Assembly: GCA_002943765.1 (NCBI GenBank)
Contig: PQWQ01000012.1
Location: 1,439,501 to 1,503,500, forward strand
Length of the DNA stretch: 64,000 bases
Direction: 5' to 3'
Origin: Psoroptes ovis
Lineage: Eukaryota; Arthropoda; Arachnida; Sarcoptiformes; Psoroptidae
Made by a program: the position numbers and the translations under genes. Each line of letters opens with the position of its first letter. The stretch's first letter is position 1. Shown here piece by piece: positions 1 through 8,556 of the stretch. The notes beneath the pieces were generated by a model, which was given only the letters and a program-made list of their open reading frames with translations, searched no databases and had not been told where the DNA came from.

Positions 1-77
1 ATATCTACAAAAATATTAACAAGAAATATTCAAAAAAAAAAAAAAAAAAAAAAATAAGAAAGAAAAATAAGGATAAA

Positions 78-568
78 TCACTCTTTGATATCACTTTCAT
101 CATCATCAAAAACGATCGGACCGCTATGATCGAAGATGTTTTTCAGAGCCTCAGCTGGCAGGAATCTACGGTTCTCGTACTTGCCATAACTTAGATAATA
201 TATTAGAGCTGAAACATGTGAACACGAACCAATGGTTCGGTTCCCGATGGCACAAGTACAATAATGGCCTAATATTGAATCAAGTTCATGGCCATTCGGT
301 TGATATTTTACACAAACCCGGTAGGCCTTTTAATTGATATGTCTCGATCGAACCCATCGAATCAAAGACATATCACCCAACATTTTTTCTACGAGCAATT
401 GATCATGGTCTGATAGCATTTCTCCCAGGTATGTTATCGATTGTGACAGTTGATATGACCCAGTGAAAAACATTATCAATAGTTCGAGTGAGAATTGTGG
501 AAAATCTGCAAGATCATTGCTCCATGTGTTGATAAATATGTTTTTTTATAATTGAGATTATTATCTAT
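78..568 (-). pseudogene. C-terminal part of a DDE_Tnp_4-like transposase with SWIM-like zinc finger
   Basis: Read on the minus strand, this stretch encodes a segment beginning FINTWSNDLADFPQFSLELL and running to a TGA at 80-78. It contains one in-frame stop (RSRHIN*KAYRVCVKYQ). The pattern C-T-C, then RTIGSCSHVSALIYYL, is the CxC...CxH SWIM-type zinc finger found at the C-terminus of a family of animal DDE_Tnp_4 (PIF/Harbinger-related) transposases. The preceding 'RWVRSRH...Y.V.VKYQ' block also fits that family. The upstream part of the same protein lies at 1849-2233, on the far side of the Tc1/mariner-type insertion. Joining across one TA leaves a single-base frameshift near an A7 run, so the copy was decaying or the join is slightly off. 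A 23-base A run follows on the minus-strand downstream side (32-54 on the plus strand reads as A, so it is T-rich on the coding strand). Family assignment is from recalled motif order, not from a search. Confidence 0.6.
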
Positions 569-570
569 TA

Positions 571-1846
571 CCTTGTCCGGAGTAAAGTTAGGAGTGTTCA
601 AATTCAATTTTTTCAAAAACTATTGAAGATTTCTTAGCGAAACTTTAACATAATAAAATTTAGTTTTCTTCAAACCTTATAAATGATTTTCAAGGCCCAA
701 GTACCATAGAGACCTTGTCAAAATGGCCCTTTTGCAAACTGTTCAAAATGACCAAATTAGCAGTATTTTTGGAAATATTTAAATTTTGTAATCGAATGCT
801 TGAAATCCATATTTTCACGAGACAAGACAGTTTTGGTCACAAAAATTATGACCTGGGTCATATTGACCCGACTTTAAATGTCAAAATAGTTTTTCAGGGA
901 TAATCACGTGACAACTTAATTTTCATGGAACCAAACATTATCAAGAAGAATATTATATCCTTGCAGTCTTTTTCAACCATTCTTGAACGGGCCATGGGTC
1001 CCGATTAACGTCCTATGGGCCTTGGTTGTTATTGCTTAATTTTCGTGCCAGAGATGCCGAAAGACGATGACATGGATATCCATGGTCATGATGAGAATGC
1101 TATTCTCTCACCCGATCCCTGTTGTAAAAATTTTGGTCCTAGCTCTTATTTAACTGGGTAAAATTTCCACTTCCTTCAACAAGAGTATGCTGTAGTGGGG
1201 CCCAGAATTTTTCAGTGGGAGAAATGTGTCACTATCACTTTGAGAGACGTGTTGAGCAAAGTGAACTCTTGTGACATCAATCTTTTTTCAAGGTGATTTG
1301 GTCTTGGGTCCCATTGTTGGATTCGAATTTTTCGAAATCTGACTTGCTTTGATTTTAGGGGTGTTATGTTCCACACAAGGCTCATAGGAACTTCAAATTT
1401 GAGGAACAGATCACCAACATTCCAGGCTCTTACATTCTTGAAACATTTTTTTGATTCCTCGGATTCTCGGGTCTTTTTCAACCCTTAAACAAACGACTAG
1501 TCTTCGATCATTTTTGAGCTTTTTCTCCTACTGATGATTGATATCATCGATTTTTCTTCTGTTTTCTGAGAATATCCTAGGCCCATCAAAATTTCCCACA
1601 ATTGTTTTTGGATTCTGGAAGCTGTGAATCCTGGAATTATGATGATTTTGTCAAAATCATGCTGTTTTTATTGGACCTTTTTAAAATGGGCCACTCTAGG
1701 GTCATCTCTGAGGGAAATTCGAAAATTCTTTTTTTTTTTCGATGAAGCATTAGTCCCAGTACTAGTGGTGAAAATTTGGCCCCGAAACATCAAGCGATTG
1801 CTGAATTATTTAGATAGATGTCACCCTAACTTTACGCCGGACAAGG
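571..1846 (-). mobile_element. Tc1/mariner-type element, copy A
   Basis: A 1276-bp element with terminal inverted repeats. The left end reads CCTTGTCCGGAGTAAAGTTA and the right end, reverse-complemented, reads CCTTGTCCGGCGTAAAGTTA. It is flanked on both sides by TA (569-570 and 1847-1848), the Tc1/mariner target duplication. The only substantial frame is an 89-codon minus-strand segment (1481-1212) holding a helix-turn-helix-like VPMSLVWNIT stretch. Stops lie upstream and downstream, and no DDE catalytic triad can be followed. A near-identical copy sits at 56301-57573 on the other strand. The copy is inserted inside the DDE_Tnp_4-like transposase remnant, whose reading frame continues on both sides. 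Confidence 0.85.
1212..1481 (-). pseudogene. Degenerate transposase N-terminus in copy A
   Basis: An 89-codon open frame with no ATG (it opens at a TTG after an in-frame stop). It contains KKCFKNVRAWNVGDLFLKFE then VPMSLVWNIT, which resembles the DNA-binding helix-turn-helix of Tc1-type transposases ('.VS.STVWNI.'), followed by a basic stretch and W-D-P-R-P-N. The catalytic part is not recognisable downstream because of several stops. Copy B keeps the same frame with the same start and stop boundaries, so the coding lesions predate the split of the two copies. It could also be a chance frame in a non-autonomous element; the HTH reading is moderately supported. Confidence 0.45.
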
Positions 1847-2233
1847 TAATATAACATATTGACCAAGATCGTTGTTGGTTAAATTCATTTTAAACATTCG
1901 CAGCACAATTACATCAACATTGTCCTTATCGCTCGTATATCGCTTACAAAAATTGTTCACCAGATAGCAAGCTATTCTGCAATACGTCGATGCTTTTGAC
2001 AGCGATTGATTCAGAAAATGGTGGTGTAGAAGCTTATATTTTTGTGCTATGACTCCATGCACTGCTTCTACTGGCCAACGGATTTCGGTAACAAAGCGTA
2101 AATGATTCGATTCAGTTGTTGTTAATTGATTCCGTTGGCCTTTCAATGCTGGCATCATTACCTGATATTAATATCATTACATGAAGTTGAACCAACAATA
2201 GCCCAAAATATCATAGACTTAGAAATACTTGTG
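1847..2233 (-). pseudogene. Middle part of the DDE_Tnp_4-like transposase
   Basis: The minus strand encodes VMMPALKGQRNQLTTTESN followed by HLRFVTEIRWPVEAVHGVIA and QKYKLLHHHFLNQS. The block 'MPAL..GQ..QLTT.E.N..RFVT..RW.VEAVHG..KQKY.LL' is typical of the DDE_Tnp_4 region carrying the last acidic catalytic residue (E of VEAVHG). Upstream of MMPAL the frame is broken by stops. It runs to the 15-bp duplication at 2234-2248 made by the retrotransposon, and downstream it runs into the TA of the Tc1/mariner-type element at 1847-1848. The fragment is therefore bounded on both sides by younger insertions. Confidence 0.6.
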
Positions 2234-2248
2234 TTAAATACGACAGTT
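2234..2248. repeat. Target-site duplication, 3' side of non-LTR element
   Basis: TTAAATACGACAGTT occurs here and again, perfectly, at 7082-7096. The two copies bracket the retrotransposon exactly: 3' microsatellite tail on this side, 5' UTR on the other. A 15-bp duplication is the usual size for target-primed reverse transcription. Confidence 0.92.
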
Positions 2249-2264
2249 ATAATAATAATAAATC

Positions 2265-2297
2265 TTTATTTTGGTGCTCTGCCTTGGCATTTGCACC
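2265..2297 (-). promoter_or_regulatory. 3'-terminal stem-loop and AATAAA of the retrotransposon
   Basis: On the minus strand, positions 2297-2273 form a short hairpin: outer arms GGTGC and GCACC, inner arms TGC and GCA around a small loop. AATAAA follows at 2270-2265, then the (ATT)n tail to 2249. A 3' hairpin next to a short microsatellite tail is what 'stringent-type' LINE reverse transcriptases recognise to start target-primed reverse transcription; that role here is inference. Confidence 0.55.
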
Positions 2298-2531
2298 GTG
2301 ATATAAATGAATAAAATAAAAATGAATTGTAGAATAATTAAAAATATTTGAAAATTACAGTATTGATTAAATGTGTGTTAGTAATATAGAATGTGTTTGT
2401 TAGATGTTAGATGTTGTGTACAGTGAAGGTATGTGCTAGTGTAATTGAATGCGTGAGTGATGAGAAAATGATGGTTTGCTGGGAGATGAATTTGGATGAT
2501 GATGATGTTGATGAGGAATTGTTGATAGATT

Positions 2532-2547
2532 TTTTTTTTTTTTTTTT
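2532..2547 (-). repeat. Internal A-run directly after the ORF2 stop
   Basis: Sixteen A on the minus strand follow the last sense codon and stop of ORF2 (CAC ATG TGA, then A-run). The true 3' end is about 280 nt further on, so this is an internal A-run and not the terminal tail. The A of the TGA stop is itself contiguous with the run. Confidence 0.85.
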
Positions 2548-5535
2548 TCACATGTGCTGTGATTTCCTCCAGTAATCTTTCGCAGCGTCGCAGAATATGT
2601 GATAGTTTGACCTGCTTGCCATCATTTCTCCTAAACTGGAAAAACTCCGGCTCACTAAGTCGTACGTCTCACAATCCAGTAGGACGTGTTCGGGATCCTG
2701 TACAGATTGACCACAATCGCACAGAGGTGATTCTTTTATCTTTCTTCTATGCAGATACTCGGCGAAGTTACCGTGACCACTCACAAATTGCATGTTGTAA
2801 AATGTGGGTCTGAAAAATTTCGGAACTGCCGGTTGTGAGAAGAATTTCCTAAAATTTTGATTAGTGTTATCGTAGTATCTACGGTAACATAGATTTTCCT
2901 CTTCTTTTCTTATGTATTTTCTTACCATAGCATCTTCTATATCTGATGTTGTTCGATAAATTTGCACGTAGTCGTGAGCCTTGACTATCCCTGCAACTAT
3001 GCATACTATGTCGCTTGACACGGAAGCATAAGCTTGCAGTGATTTGACTAAGACCTTGTGCTGTGATGCATTTAGTTTATCCATTGTCTTTTTGGGGATC
3101 TTGTCCCCCCATATTTGATGTGCATACATCATTGCTGGCCGAATCATGCCTTTGAAGAGATTTATTCTCTTCCGGCTGTTCAGCCCCCATGTATTTGCCA
3201 TTAGTGCGTAGAGGATGTTGGATGTGCGTTCTATTTTATTGATGGTGCTACTGATGTGCCCATTGAAATCTAATTTTTTCTTGTTCCTATGGTTTTTTAT
3301 AATTAACCCGAGAATTTTTATTTGATTTGATGGATTGATGATGGTGTTTGGGCTGATTATGATCGATGGTTTATTGCCATTAAATAGATATAAAACATTT
3401 GTTTTATTGTGATTTATTGACAATTTGTTGTTATTGCACCATAACCCTATGAAGTTGACTGTTTCGACGATTTTTGCTTCAAGTTCGTTGACATTACTGG
3501 CCCAGCATACGACAGTAATGTCGTCGGCAAAGGCCACGATCTTTGTTTCAGGAATGTCAAACCTGTCCAGGAGATCGTTGACTATCAAGTTCCACATTAG
3601 TGGAGACAGTGCTCCACCCTGCGGACAGCCAACTGTCAACTTTTTCCAAATGGTATTGTCTCCATAGTCAAATTTGACGAACCTGTCCTTGAAGTAAGAT
3701 TCGATTATTTTTATGAAACCTGCTGGTATGTTGTATTTGTCCATGTTGTTGATTATTGCTGGCCACCAGGCTTTGTCGAATGCCGAGGCAATATCTATTG
3801 CAATGATGGCAGTTTTGTTGGTTGATTTTTTTTCTATTGCTGTTTCTATGATTGTCTTTAGGGCTGAGATTGTAGATTTGCCTTTAGTAAATCCGTATTG
3901 GCCTGCATGTCGGCATTGATCAAAGTATTTGTTTATTTTATTGTTAATCAGTTTTTCCAATATTTTGCCAAGGTTTGGTAGTAAACATATTGGTCGATAA
4001 TTTCTCAAGTTGTTAATGTCTGTTTTATTTGGTTTTTTCATAATCCTCACTGTCGCCAGTTTCCATGGTTTGGGAAAGTAATGTATTTGCATGCATCTGT
4101 TGAATATTTTCAATAGGACAGGTGCTATGATTTGTGTTGACATTTTTATCATGTTGTTCGATATGTGGTCTAGCCCTGGGGCTTTTTTAATATTTAAATT
4201 GTTGATGATTTGTTGTAGTTCTTCGCTTGAAAATGTAATTTCATCGTTGTTTCTGTAGTCGGGTTTTTTGTTTCGGATAGTTTTCGCTTCTTGATTGTCA
4301 TTTGATGTATCATCATCTGGAAATAAATTTTCCATTATTTCGTACATAACTATCTGTTTTTCACATGTTGGTGCAGCGTCAATCATTTCGATTCTGTTGT
4401 TTGGTTTTGAGATCATCATTTTTAGTAGCTTGAATGCATTCCCATAGCAATTCGTTGAATGCGACTCTTCAACGTACGATTTGAAGCTTGCGCTTTTGGC
4501 TGCTCTGATCTTTTTTACATATTCATTTCTGGCTTTTCGATATTCTTCGTTGCTTATTGATTGGTTGTTTCGGTAGTAAAGATTTTTAATGTAATGGAAT
4601 TGTTTCTTCTGATTCTCTAGATCGTTGTTCCACCAGCTAAATTTTGTAGGATATGTTGTTTGCTTGCGGATGGGATACGATTTGTATGCGGCTTCGATAA
4701 TTGTGTTTTGGAAGTTGTAAACAATTCTGTCAATTTCATAAGGTTCCGAACACTGTTCGATATTGTTAGCTATGTTGATTAACTCATCTTGGTTGATGCT
4801 GTTGATGTATTCTTGGGTATTGTCTTCAATGAATTTCCAGGTTGATTTAATGTGATGTTGAACGAATTGATCATTGTGTGATGATAGTTCGAAGTATATT
4901 GTTTCGTGGTCTGATAGAGAGGTGTGTCTGGTGATGGTCCAATTTCTGATCATGTTGTAGGCTTGTGTGTTGGATATCGTGAGATCTATGATGCTTGCAT
5001 GTCTGCAGGTTTTTTGTTTGTTGTTGAAAATGATTAAATTTTGTTCTTCTATGATGTTTTTTAGTTTGTAACCGTTGTAGTTCTTAATACTGTCATGCCA
5101 GTATTGGTGTCTAGCGTTTAGGTCTCCACAGATGACAATCGGGTAATTTGAATATATAGAGAATAGATCACAGAAGAATTTATCGTGCCGGTCGCAGTAT
5201 GAGTTTGGTAGTAGGTACATGTTCACAAAAATAATTGAAGAATTGTTTGTTTGTATTGAGATAGTGGTGGCGAAGTCGTTGCTGAATTGCTGGAGCATTT
5301 TTATCACAAGTGATTTGTTGTTCACTATTGTGGCTGTGTATACTTTTTTTGGATTGTCTATGGTTTGGTGATAATATCTGGACGTTAGTCCAAATGGGAT
5401 GCGATTGTTATGTGTGTGTAGTTCTTGTAGGGCAATAACATCAATGTTGTCTTTCATTGTGAAGTTTCTAAGTTCAGCAGTTGCTGTTGGACTTTTTCTT
5501 AGGTTTTGTTGAACAATTTTAATTTTGTGAGTCAT
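2548..5535 (-). CDS. Retrotransposon ORF2: endonuclease/reverse transcriptase
   Basis: A 995-residue protein from ATG at 5535. The N-terminal 220 residues form an apurinic-like endonuclease (exonuclease-endonuclease-phosphatase fold): QQN near residue 10, ALQE near 37, GDLNARHQYW near 138, SDHE near 212. The reverse transcriptase occupies the middle: RNYRPICLLPNLGKILEKL, QYGFTKGKST, AIDIASAFDKAW, GCPQGGALSPLMWN and the catalytic AFADDITVV. The C-terminus has a zinc knuckle, CDCGQSVQDPEHVLLDC (C-x-C-x8-H-x4-C), usual in Jockey, R1 and I elements. No RNase H is seen. Its product nicks target DNA and primes reverse transcription from the nick. It starts 17 nt before the end of ORF1 in another frame, suggesting termination-reinitiation. 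The stop lies immediately before an A16 run. Confidence 0.95.
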   Translation of the reverse strand: MTHKIKIVQQNLRKSPTATAELRNFTMKDNIDVIALQELHTHNNRIPFGLTSRYYHQTIDNPKKVYTATIVNNKSLVIKMLQQFSNDFATTISIQTNNSSIIFVNMYLLPNSYCDRHDKFFCDLFSIYSNYPIVICGDLNARHQYWHDSIKNYNGYKLKNIIEEQNLIIFNNKQKTCRHASIIDLTISNTQAYNMIRNWTITRHTSLSDHETIYFELSSHNDQFVQHHIKSTWKFIEDNTQEYINSINQDELINIANNIEQCSEPYEIDRIVYNFQNTIIEAAYKSYPIRKQTTYPTKFSWWNNDLENQKKQFHYIKNLYYRNNQSISNEEYRKARNEYVKKIRAAKSASFKSYVEESHSTNCYGNAFKLLKMMISKPNNRIEMIDAAPTCEKQIVMYEIMENLFPDDDTSNDNQEAKTIRNKKPDYRNNDEITFSSEELQQIINNLNIKKAPGLDHISNNMIKMSTQIIAPVLLKIFNRCMQIHYFPKPWKLATVRIMKKPNKTDINNLRNYRPICLLPNLGKILEKLINNKINKYFDQCRHAGQYGFTKGKSTISALKTIIETAIEKKSTNKTAIIAIDIASAFDKAWWPAIINNMDKYNIPAGFIKIIESYFKDRFVKFDYGDNTIWKKLTVGCPQGGALSPLMWNLIVNDLLDRFDIPETKIVAFADDITVVCWASNVNELEAKIVETVNFIGLWCNNNKLSINHNKTNVLYLFNGNKPSIIISPNTIINPSNQIKILGLIIKNHRNKKKLDFNGHISSTINKIERTSNILYALMANTWGLNSRKRINLFKGMIRPAMMYAHQIWGDKIPKKTMDKLNASQHKVLVKSLQAYASVSSDIVCIVAGIVKAHDYVQIYRTTSDIEDAMVRKYIRKEEENLCYRRYYDNTNQNFRKFFSQPAVPKFFRPTFYNMQFVSGHGNFAEYLHRRKIKESPLCDCGQSVQDPEHVLLDCETYDLVSRSFSSLGEMMASRSNYHIFCDAAKDYWRKSQHM

Positions 5536-6844
5536 GGTGGGATAAAGAATGTGAGGATATGATTTGGATTGATGTTGATGGTGTCGATGATGGTGGAATT
5601 GCTGTCATAGATTCACGTATATCAAAGTTTGTTGGTGGTGTGGTTGGTTGGAGTGCTGTTCTTTGTGAGGTTCTGTCTATTTGTCGCTTATAGAGTGGGC
5701 ATGAATCGTTGTTTGGTTTATGGTTAAATCGATCAGATGCTACGGTATTTTGGTAGTAATTAACACAATTGTGACATTTGTTTATTTTTTGGCACTCGTG
5801 GATACCTTGCGTTCCGCAATCAGCACAGATAGGATTGTTTTTGATTGGACAGGCTGTTGATATATGTGTGCCGAATTGGAAACAATATTTGCACTGTCTG
5901 ATGAGAATTTTCTGATAGAAGCGGACTGCTTCGAGATCAGTATAGATTGTGTCTTGGTTCTTTATTAGCTGGAAAACTCTTGGTGACACTCTGAGGACTA
6001 CGTCACGGTAGTATTGATTACTTTTGTAATCAAATTTGTGAATGATTTCGTTTTCTAATCCGTTAAGTTGTTCGTTCACGGAACAAAGAATTTTTGGTAA
6101 TTCTGTTGAATTTGTCATTTTGTTTACTTTTCGCAGAACGATGTTAGGATGAAGTGGTGTGGGTGTGTAGATCCGTGCTACCTGATGAATAGCGTCATAT
6201 TTTTTGAAATGATCGAGGAGCACATTTAAGTCGTTTGTTGTGGGAACTTTTAGGATGTTGTTTTTCTTGTTTTTTATTATTTTATTGATCTTGAGATTGG
6301 GTTTGTTTTTTCTTGATTCATTGATCACATGTTTGACTTTGGTAGACACTTCATTGGTGTCGGAACCATCGTTTGCTTGGATGATAAGTGTGAGTTCTGA
6401 TGTTTGTTGGCGTGAGTTGGGCATTGGTGTTTGTTGTGTTACTTTTTTGTTTACAGCATCTCTATACGTAATTTGTGGTGTTGATACTTTATTTTCAATA
6501 TTGTGTAGCATATTTTTAATCTCGTTTTGAGTTTTGTCTTGTTTATGTGACTCCAAGTCTTTTTTAATCTCGTTCATTCGCATTATAGCGACGTTGATGA
6601 TTCCACGATATTTGTTGTTCGATTTATTATTGGTAGAGAAGCAGTTTAATATCAAATATCCACATTCTTCATGAGTGAGATTTAAGATACGGTCTGGTTC
6701 ACTGATGTAGTGATCCAATGTTGTTAGGATTGATTTTGGTTCCATTGTGTCAATCTCTGAATCAGTTGCGTATTCTGATTCTGGAGCAGTATTGGAAGTC
6801 TTGTCTTGAGCCAAATTTGAACCCTTCCTTTTCTTGTTACCCAT
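5519..6844 (-). CDS. Retrotransposon ORF1: gag-like RNA-binding protein
   Basis: A 441-residue protein taken from the first ATG (6844, MGNKKRKGSNLAQDK). The frame is open for 48 more codons upstream but has no ATG there. The N-terminal third is polar and charged. The C-terminal third has three cysteine/histidine knuckles: CKYCFQFGTHISTAC (C-x2-C-x5-H-x4-C), CADCGTQGIHEC, and CHNC with HKPNNDSC. A stretch before them (IRQCKYC preceded by YQKILI) fits the gag-like ORF1 of Jockey/R1/I-type LINEs. These proteins coat the element RNA and form the ribonucleoprotein with ORF2 protein. The stop TAA (5521-5519) overlaps the ORF2 start. Confidence 0.9.
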   Translation of the reverse strand: MGNKKRKGSNLAQDKTSNTAPESEYATDSEIDTMEPKSILTTLDHYISEPDRILNLTHEECGYLILNCFSTNNKSNNKYRGIINVAIMRMNEIKKDLESHKQDKTQNEIKNMLHNIENKVSTPQITYRDAVNKKVTQQTPMPNSRQQTSELTLIIQANDGSDTNEVSTKVKHVINESRKNKPNLKINKIIKNKKNNILKVPTTNDLNVLLDHFKKYDAIHQVARIYTPTPLHPNIVLRKVNKMTNSTELPKILCSVNEQLNGLENEIIHKFDYKSNQYYRDVVLRVSPRVFQLIKNQDTIYTDLEAVRFYQKILIRQCKYCFQFGTHISTACPIKNNPICADCGTQGIHECQKINKCHNCVNYYQNTVASDRFNHKPNNDSCPLYKRQIDRTSQRTALQPTTPPTNFDIRESMTAIPPSSTPSTSIQIISSHSLSHHDSQN

Positions 6845-7081
6845 GGTATTGAGTAGCAAGGGTGACTCGGATGGTTCTAGTCTGTTTGATTTAGGATGAT
6901 ATGAGATCACTGATTGCACTGTTAATGAGGTGATTGGATGAATGATGATTGGATTTTGAGGTGAGGATTTATGAGGATGAGAGGGCACGGATAAAATGGA
7001 TTGTGATGAATTGGAATGATTAGGTTTGAGTTGGAGAGGAATGTTTGATTAATATATTCAATTAACTTCAATGGAAGAAAC

Positions 7082-7096
7082 TTAAATACGACAGTT
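7082..7096. repeat. Target-site duplication, 5' side of non-LTR element
   Basis: Second perfect copy of TTAAATACGACAGTT (first at 2234-2248), directly next to the retrotransposon 5' end at 7081. Confidence 0.92.
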
Positions 7097-7227
7097 GTTG
7101 AGCGAATCACCGAGCACTTCAGTTTTGACGTGTACACGTCAACTGGCAGCCCATATGATAATGACAATGGTAACTTCAAATGGATATATTTCGGTTTCTC
7201 GATCGTGTTAAGCAATGATATTTTCAC
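7097..7227 (-). pseudogene. Upstream flank of the interrupted transposase remnant
   Basis: A minus-strand open frame enters the duplicated target from this side (YGLPVDVYTSKLKCSVIRST...) and continues, without the retrotransposon, through the duplication into 2233 for about 25 more codons before a stop. That it stays open across the join shows the two flanks were once contiguous. I do not recognise a catalytic motif here, so membership of the DDE_Tnp_4-like gene is inferred from position only. An 18-bp perfect palindrome, TTGACGTGTACACGTCAA, lies inside it at 7125-7142. Confidence 0.3.
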
Positions 7228-8258
7228 GAATGATTAATAGCTAGATAATCTTTAATTATTGAAAAAATTGAGAGTTCACCTCTTAAAACGGCCGAGATAT
7301 AGCAATTATTGACTTTTGACCCCCTTTTTGGACCGGAAGGGTCAAGAATTGGAGATGACCATAATTGACTTTTTTTCATCTCTATTGACCAAAAACATGA
7401 TGCGATAACTTTTATTCTGATTTTTTTCCAGGGGCCGCATCACTCTATGTTATTAAAGGAAACCCTTTCATAAAATAATAATAATAATGATAATAACAAT
7501 TGAAATAATGAAATTTATGAAAATAATCATTTGATTTAAATTGAAATTGAAATTGAAATCAAATGAAATGAAAAAATTGAAAATTTTCAATTTCAACGAT
7601 ATTATAATCATTCAGATAATAATTGAAAATGATTTAAAAATTATTGAAATTTTGAAAATTCAAAAAAAAAAGAATATGAAAACGCAAAATTTCAATTTAA
7701 ATTCCATATTCAATACACCGAAAAATTGATGAATCATTCAATTTTCAATTGATTATTTAATTCCAAAGAAATAGAAAATATTTTTTCAATCACCATTATT
7801 ATTCATAAATTGTGTTTATCATGAATACATGAATTCAATGCATTCATTTTCAACCTTTTTTTGCATCCATATTCTTATTTTTATAATTGAAAAAAAACTG
7901 ATGATGTTGATGATTATTATTATTATTATTAATTGAAAAATGATTGAAAAGCGGTAAAAATGTATATCCGAAACAAACAAACAAAAAAAAATTGAATTTG
8001 TTTTTCAATTTGTTTATTTTCCATTCATTTTGTTTATTCATTTATTTATTCCATATTTTTTCCATTATTCAAACATTTTATTCCTTTGCTTTCAATTACT
8101 TTTTTTTTCATTAATATTTCTCACACTCAAATTGAGACCTGAAACCTTGTATTTTCGGGCAAAAAAGTAATGAAAAAATAAAAAAATTCAATTTCGAGTT
8201 CAAATTAATTTCATATGATTCTGTTTTTTTTTTATTCTTGACATATAAGCGTTTTCAA

Positions 8259-8334
8259 GTTGTCCAAAAAGTTCTTCCCTTATTGAATTAGTGAAAATTC
8301 TCCATTGAAAATTGATAAAAACTTTTTGGACAAC
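8259..8334. mobile_element. Hairpin mini-element family 1, copy a
   Basis: Perfect 15-bp arms: GTTGTCCAAAAAGTT (8259-8273) and its reverse complement at 8320-8334. Length 76 bp. Same arms as ten other sites in the window; see copy i for the best-preserved interior. Confidence 0.7.
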
Positions 8335-8530
8335 TCAAATATTAACGAAACATTATTTTAGCTAACTAACACACGAGAATACATAGACATATATAGAGTA
8401 TATTCTTGAATGTATGTGTGTGAGTGTATGCGCCTAATACACTAATATTCTTGTCATTTATATTCATATCATCAATAATAAAGATAGAATTTTGAATGAA
8501 TCTGAGTGTTTCTATATATTTTCTATGGTA

Positions 8531-8556
8531 AATGAATGAATGAATGAATGAATGAA
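8531..8556. repeat. (AATG)n microsatellite
   Basis: About six and a half uninterrupted AATG units. Confidence 0.9.

Larger units (their letters stand above)
2249..7081 (-). mobile_element. Full-length non-LTR (LINE) retrotransposon, Jockey/R1/I group
   Basis: A 4833-bp element on the minus strand. From 5' to 3' it has a 5' UTR of about 237 nt (7081-6845), ORF1 (gag-like, zinc knuckles), ORF2 (endonuclease plus reverse transcriptase), and a 3' UTR of about 300 nt that ends in a stem-loop, AATAAA and an (ATT)n tail. A perfect 15-bp target duplication flanks it. Both ORFs are open with no frameshift, and ORF2 keeps the endonuclease and RT catalytic motifs. The insertion therefore looks young and possibly autonomous. 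Order and motifs fit the Jockey/R1/I assemblage; no RNase H domain is visible after the RT. Which clade it belongs to needs a tree. It landed inside the older transposase remnant. Confidence 0.93.

Noticed and set aside
1624..1854. Plus-strand frame through the end of Tc1/mariner-type copy A (and its mirror at 56125-56382)
   Set aside because: Shared only because it reads through the terminal inverted repeat and flank; not a separate gene.
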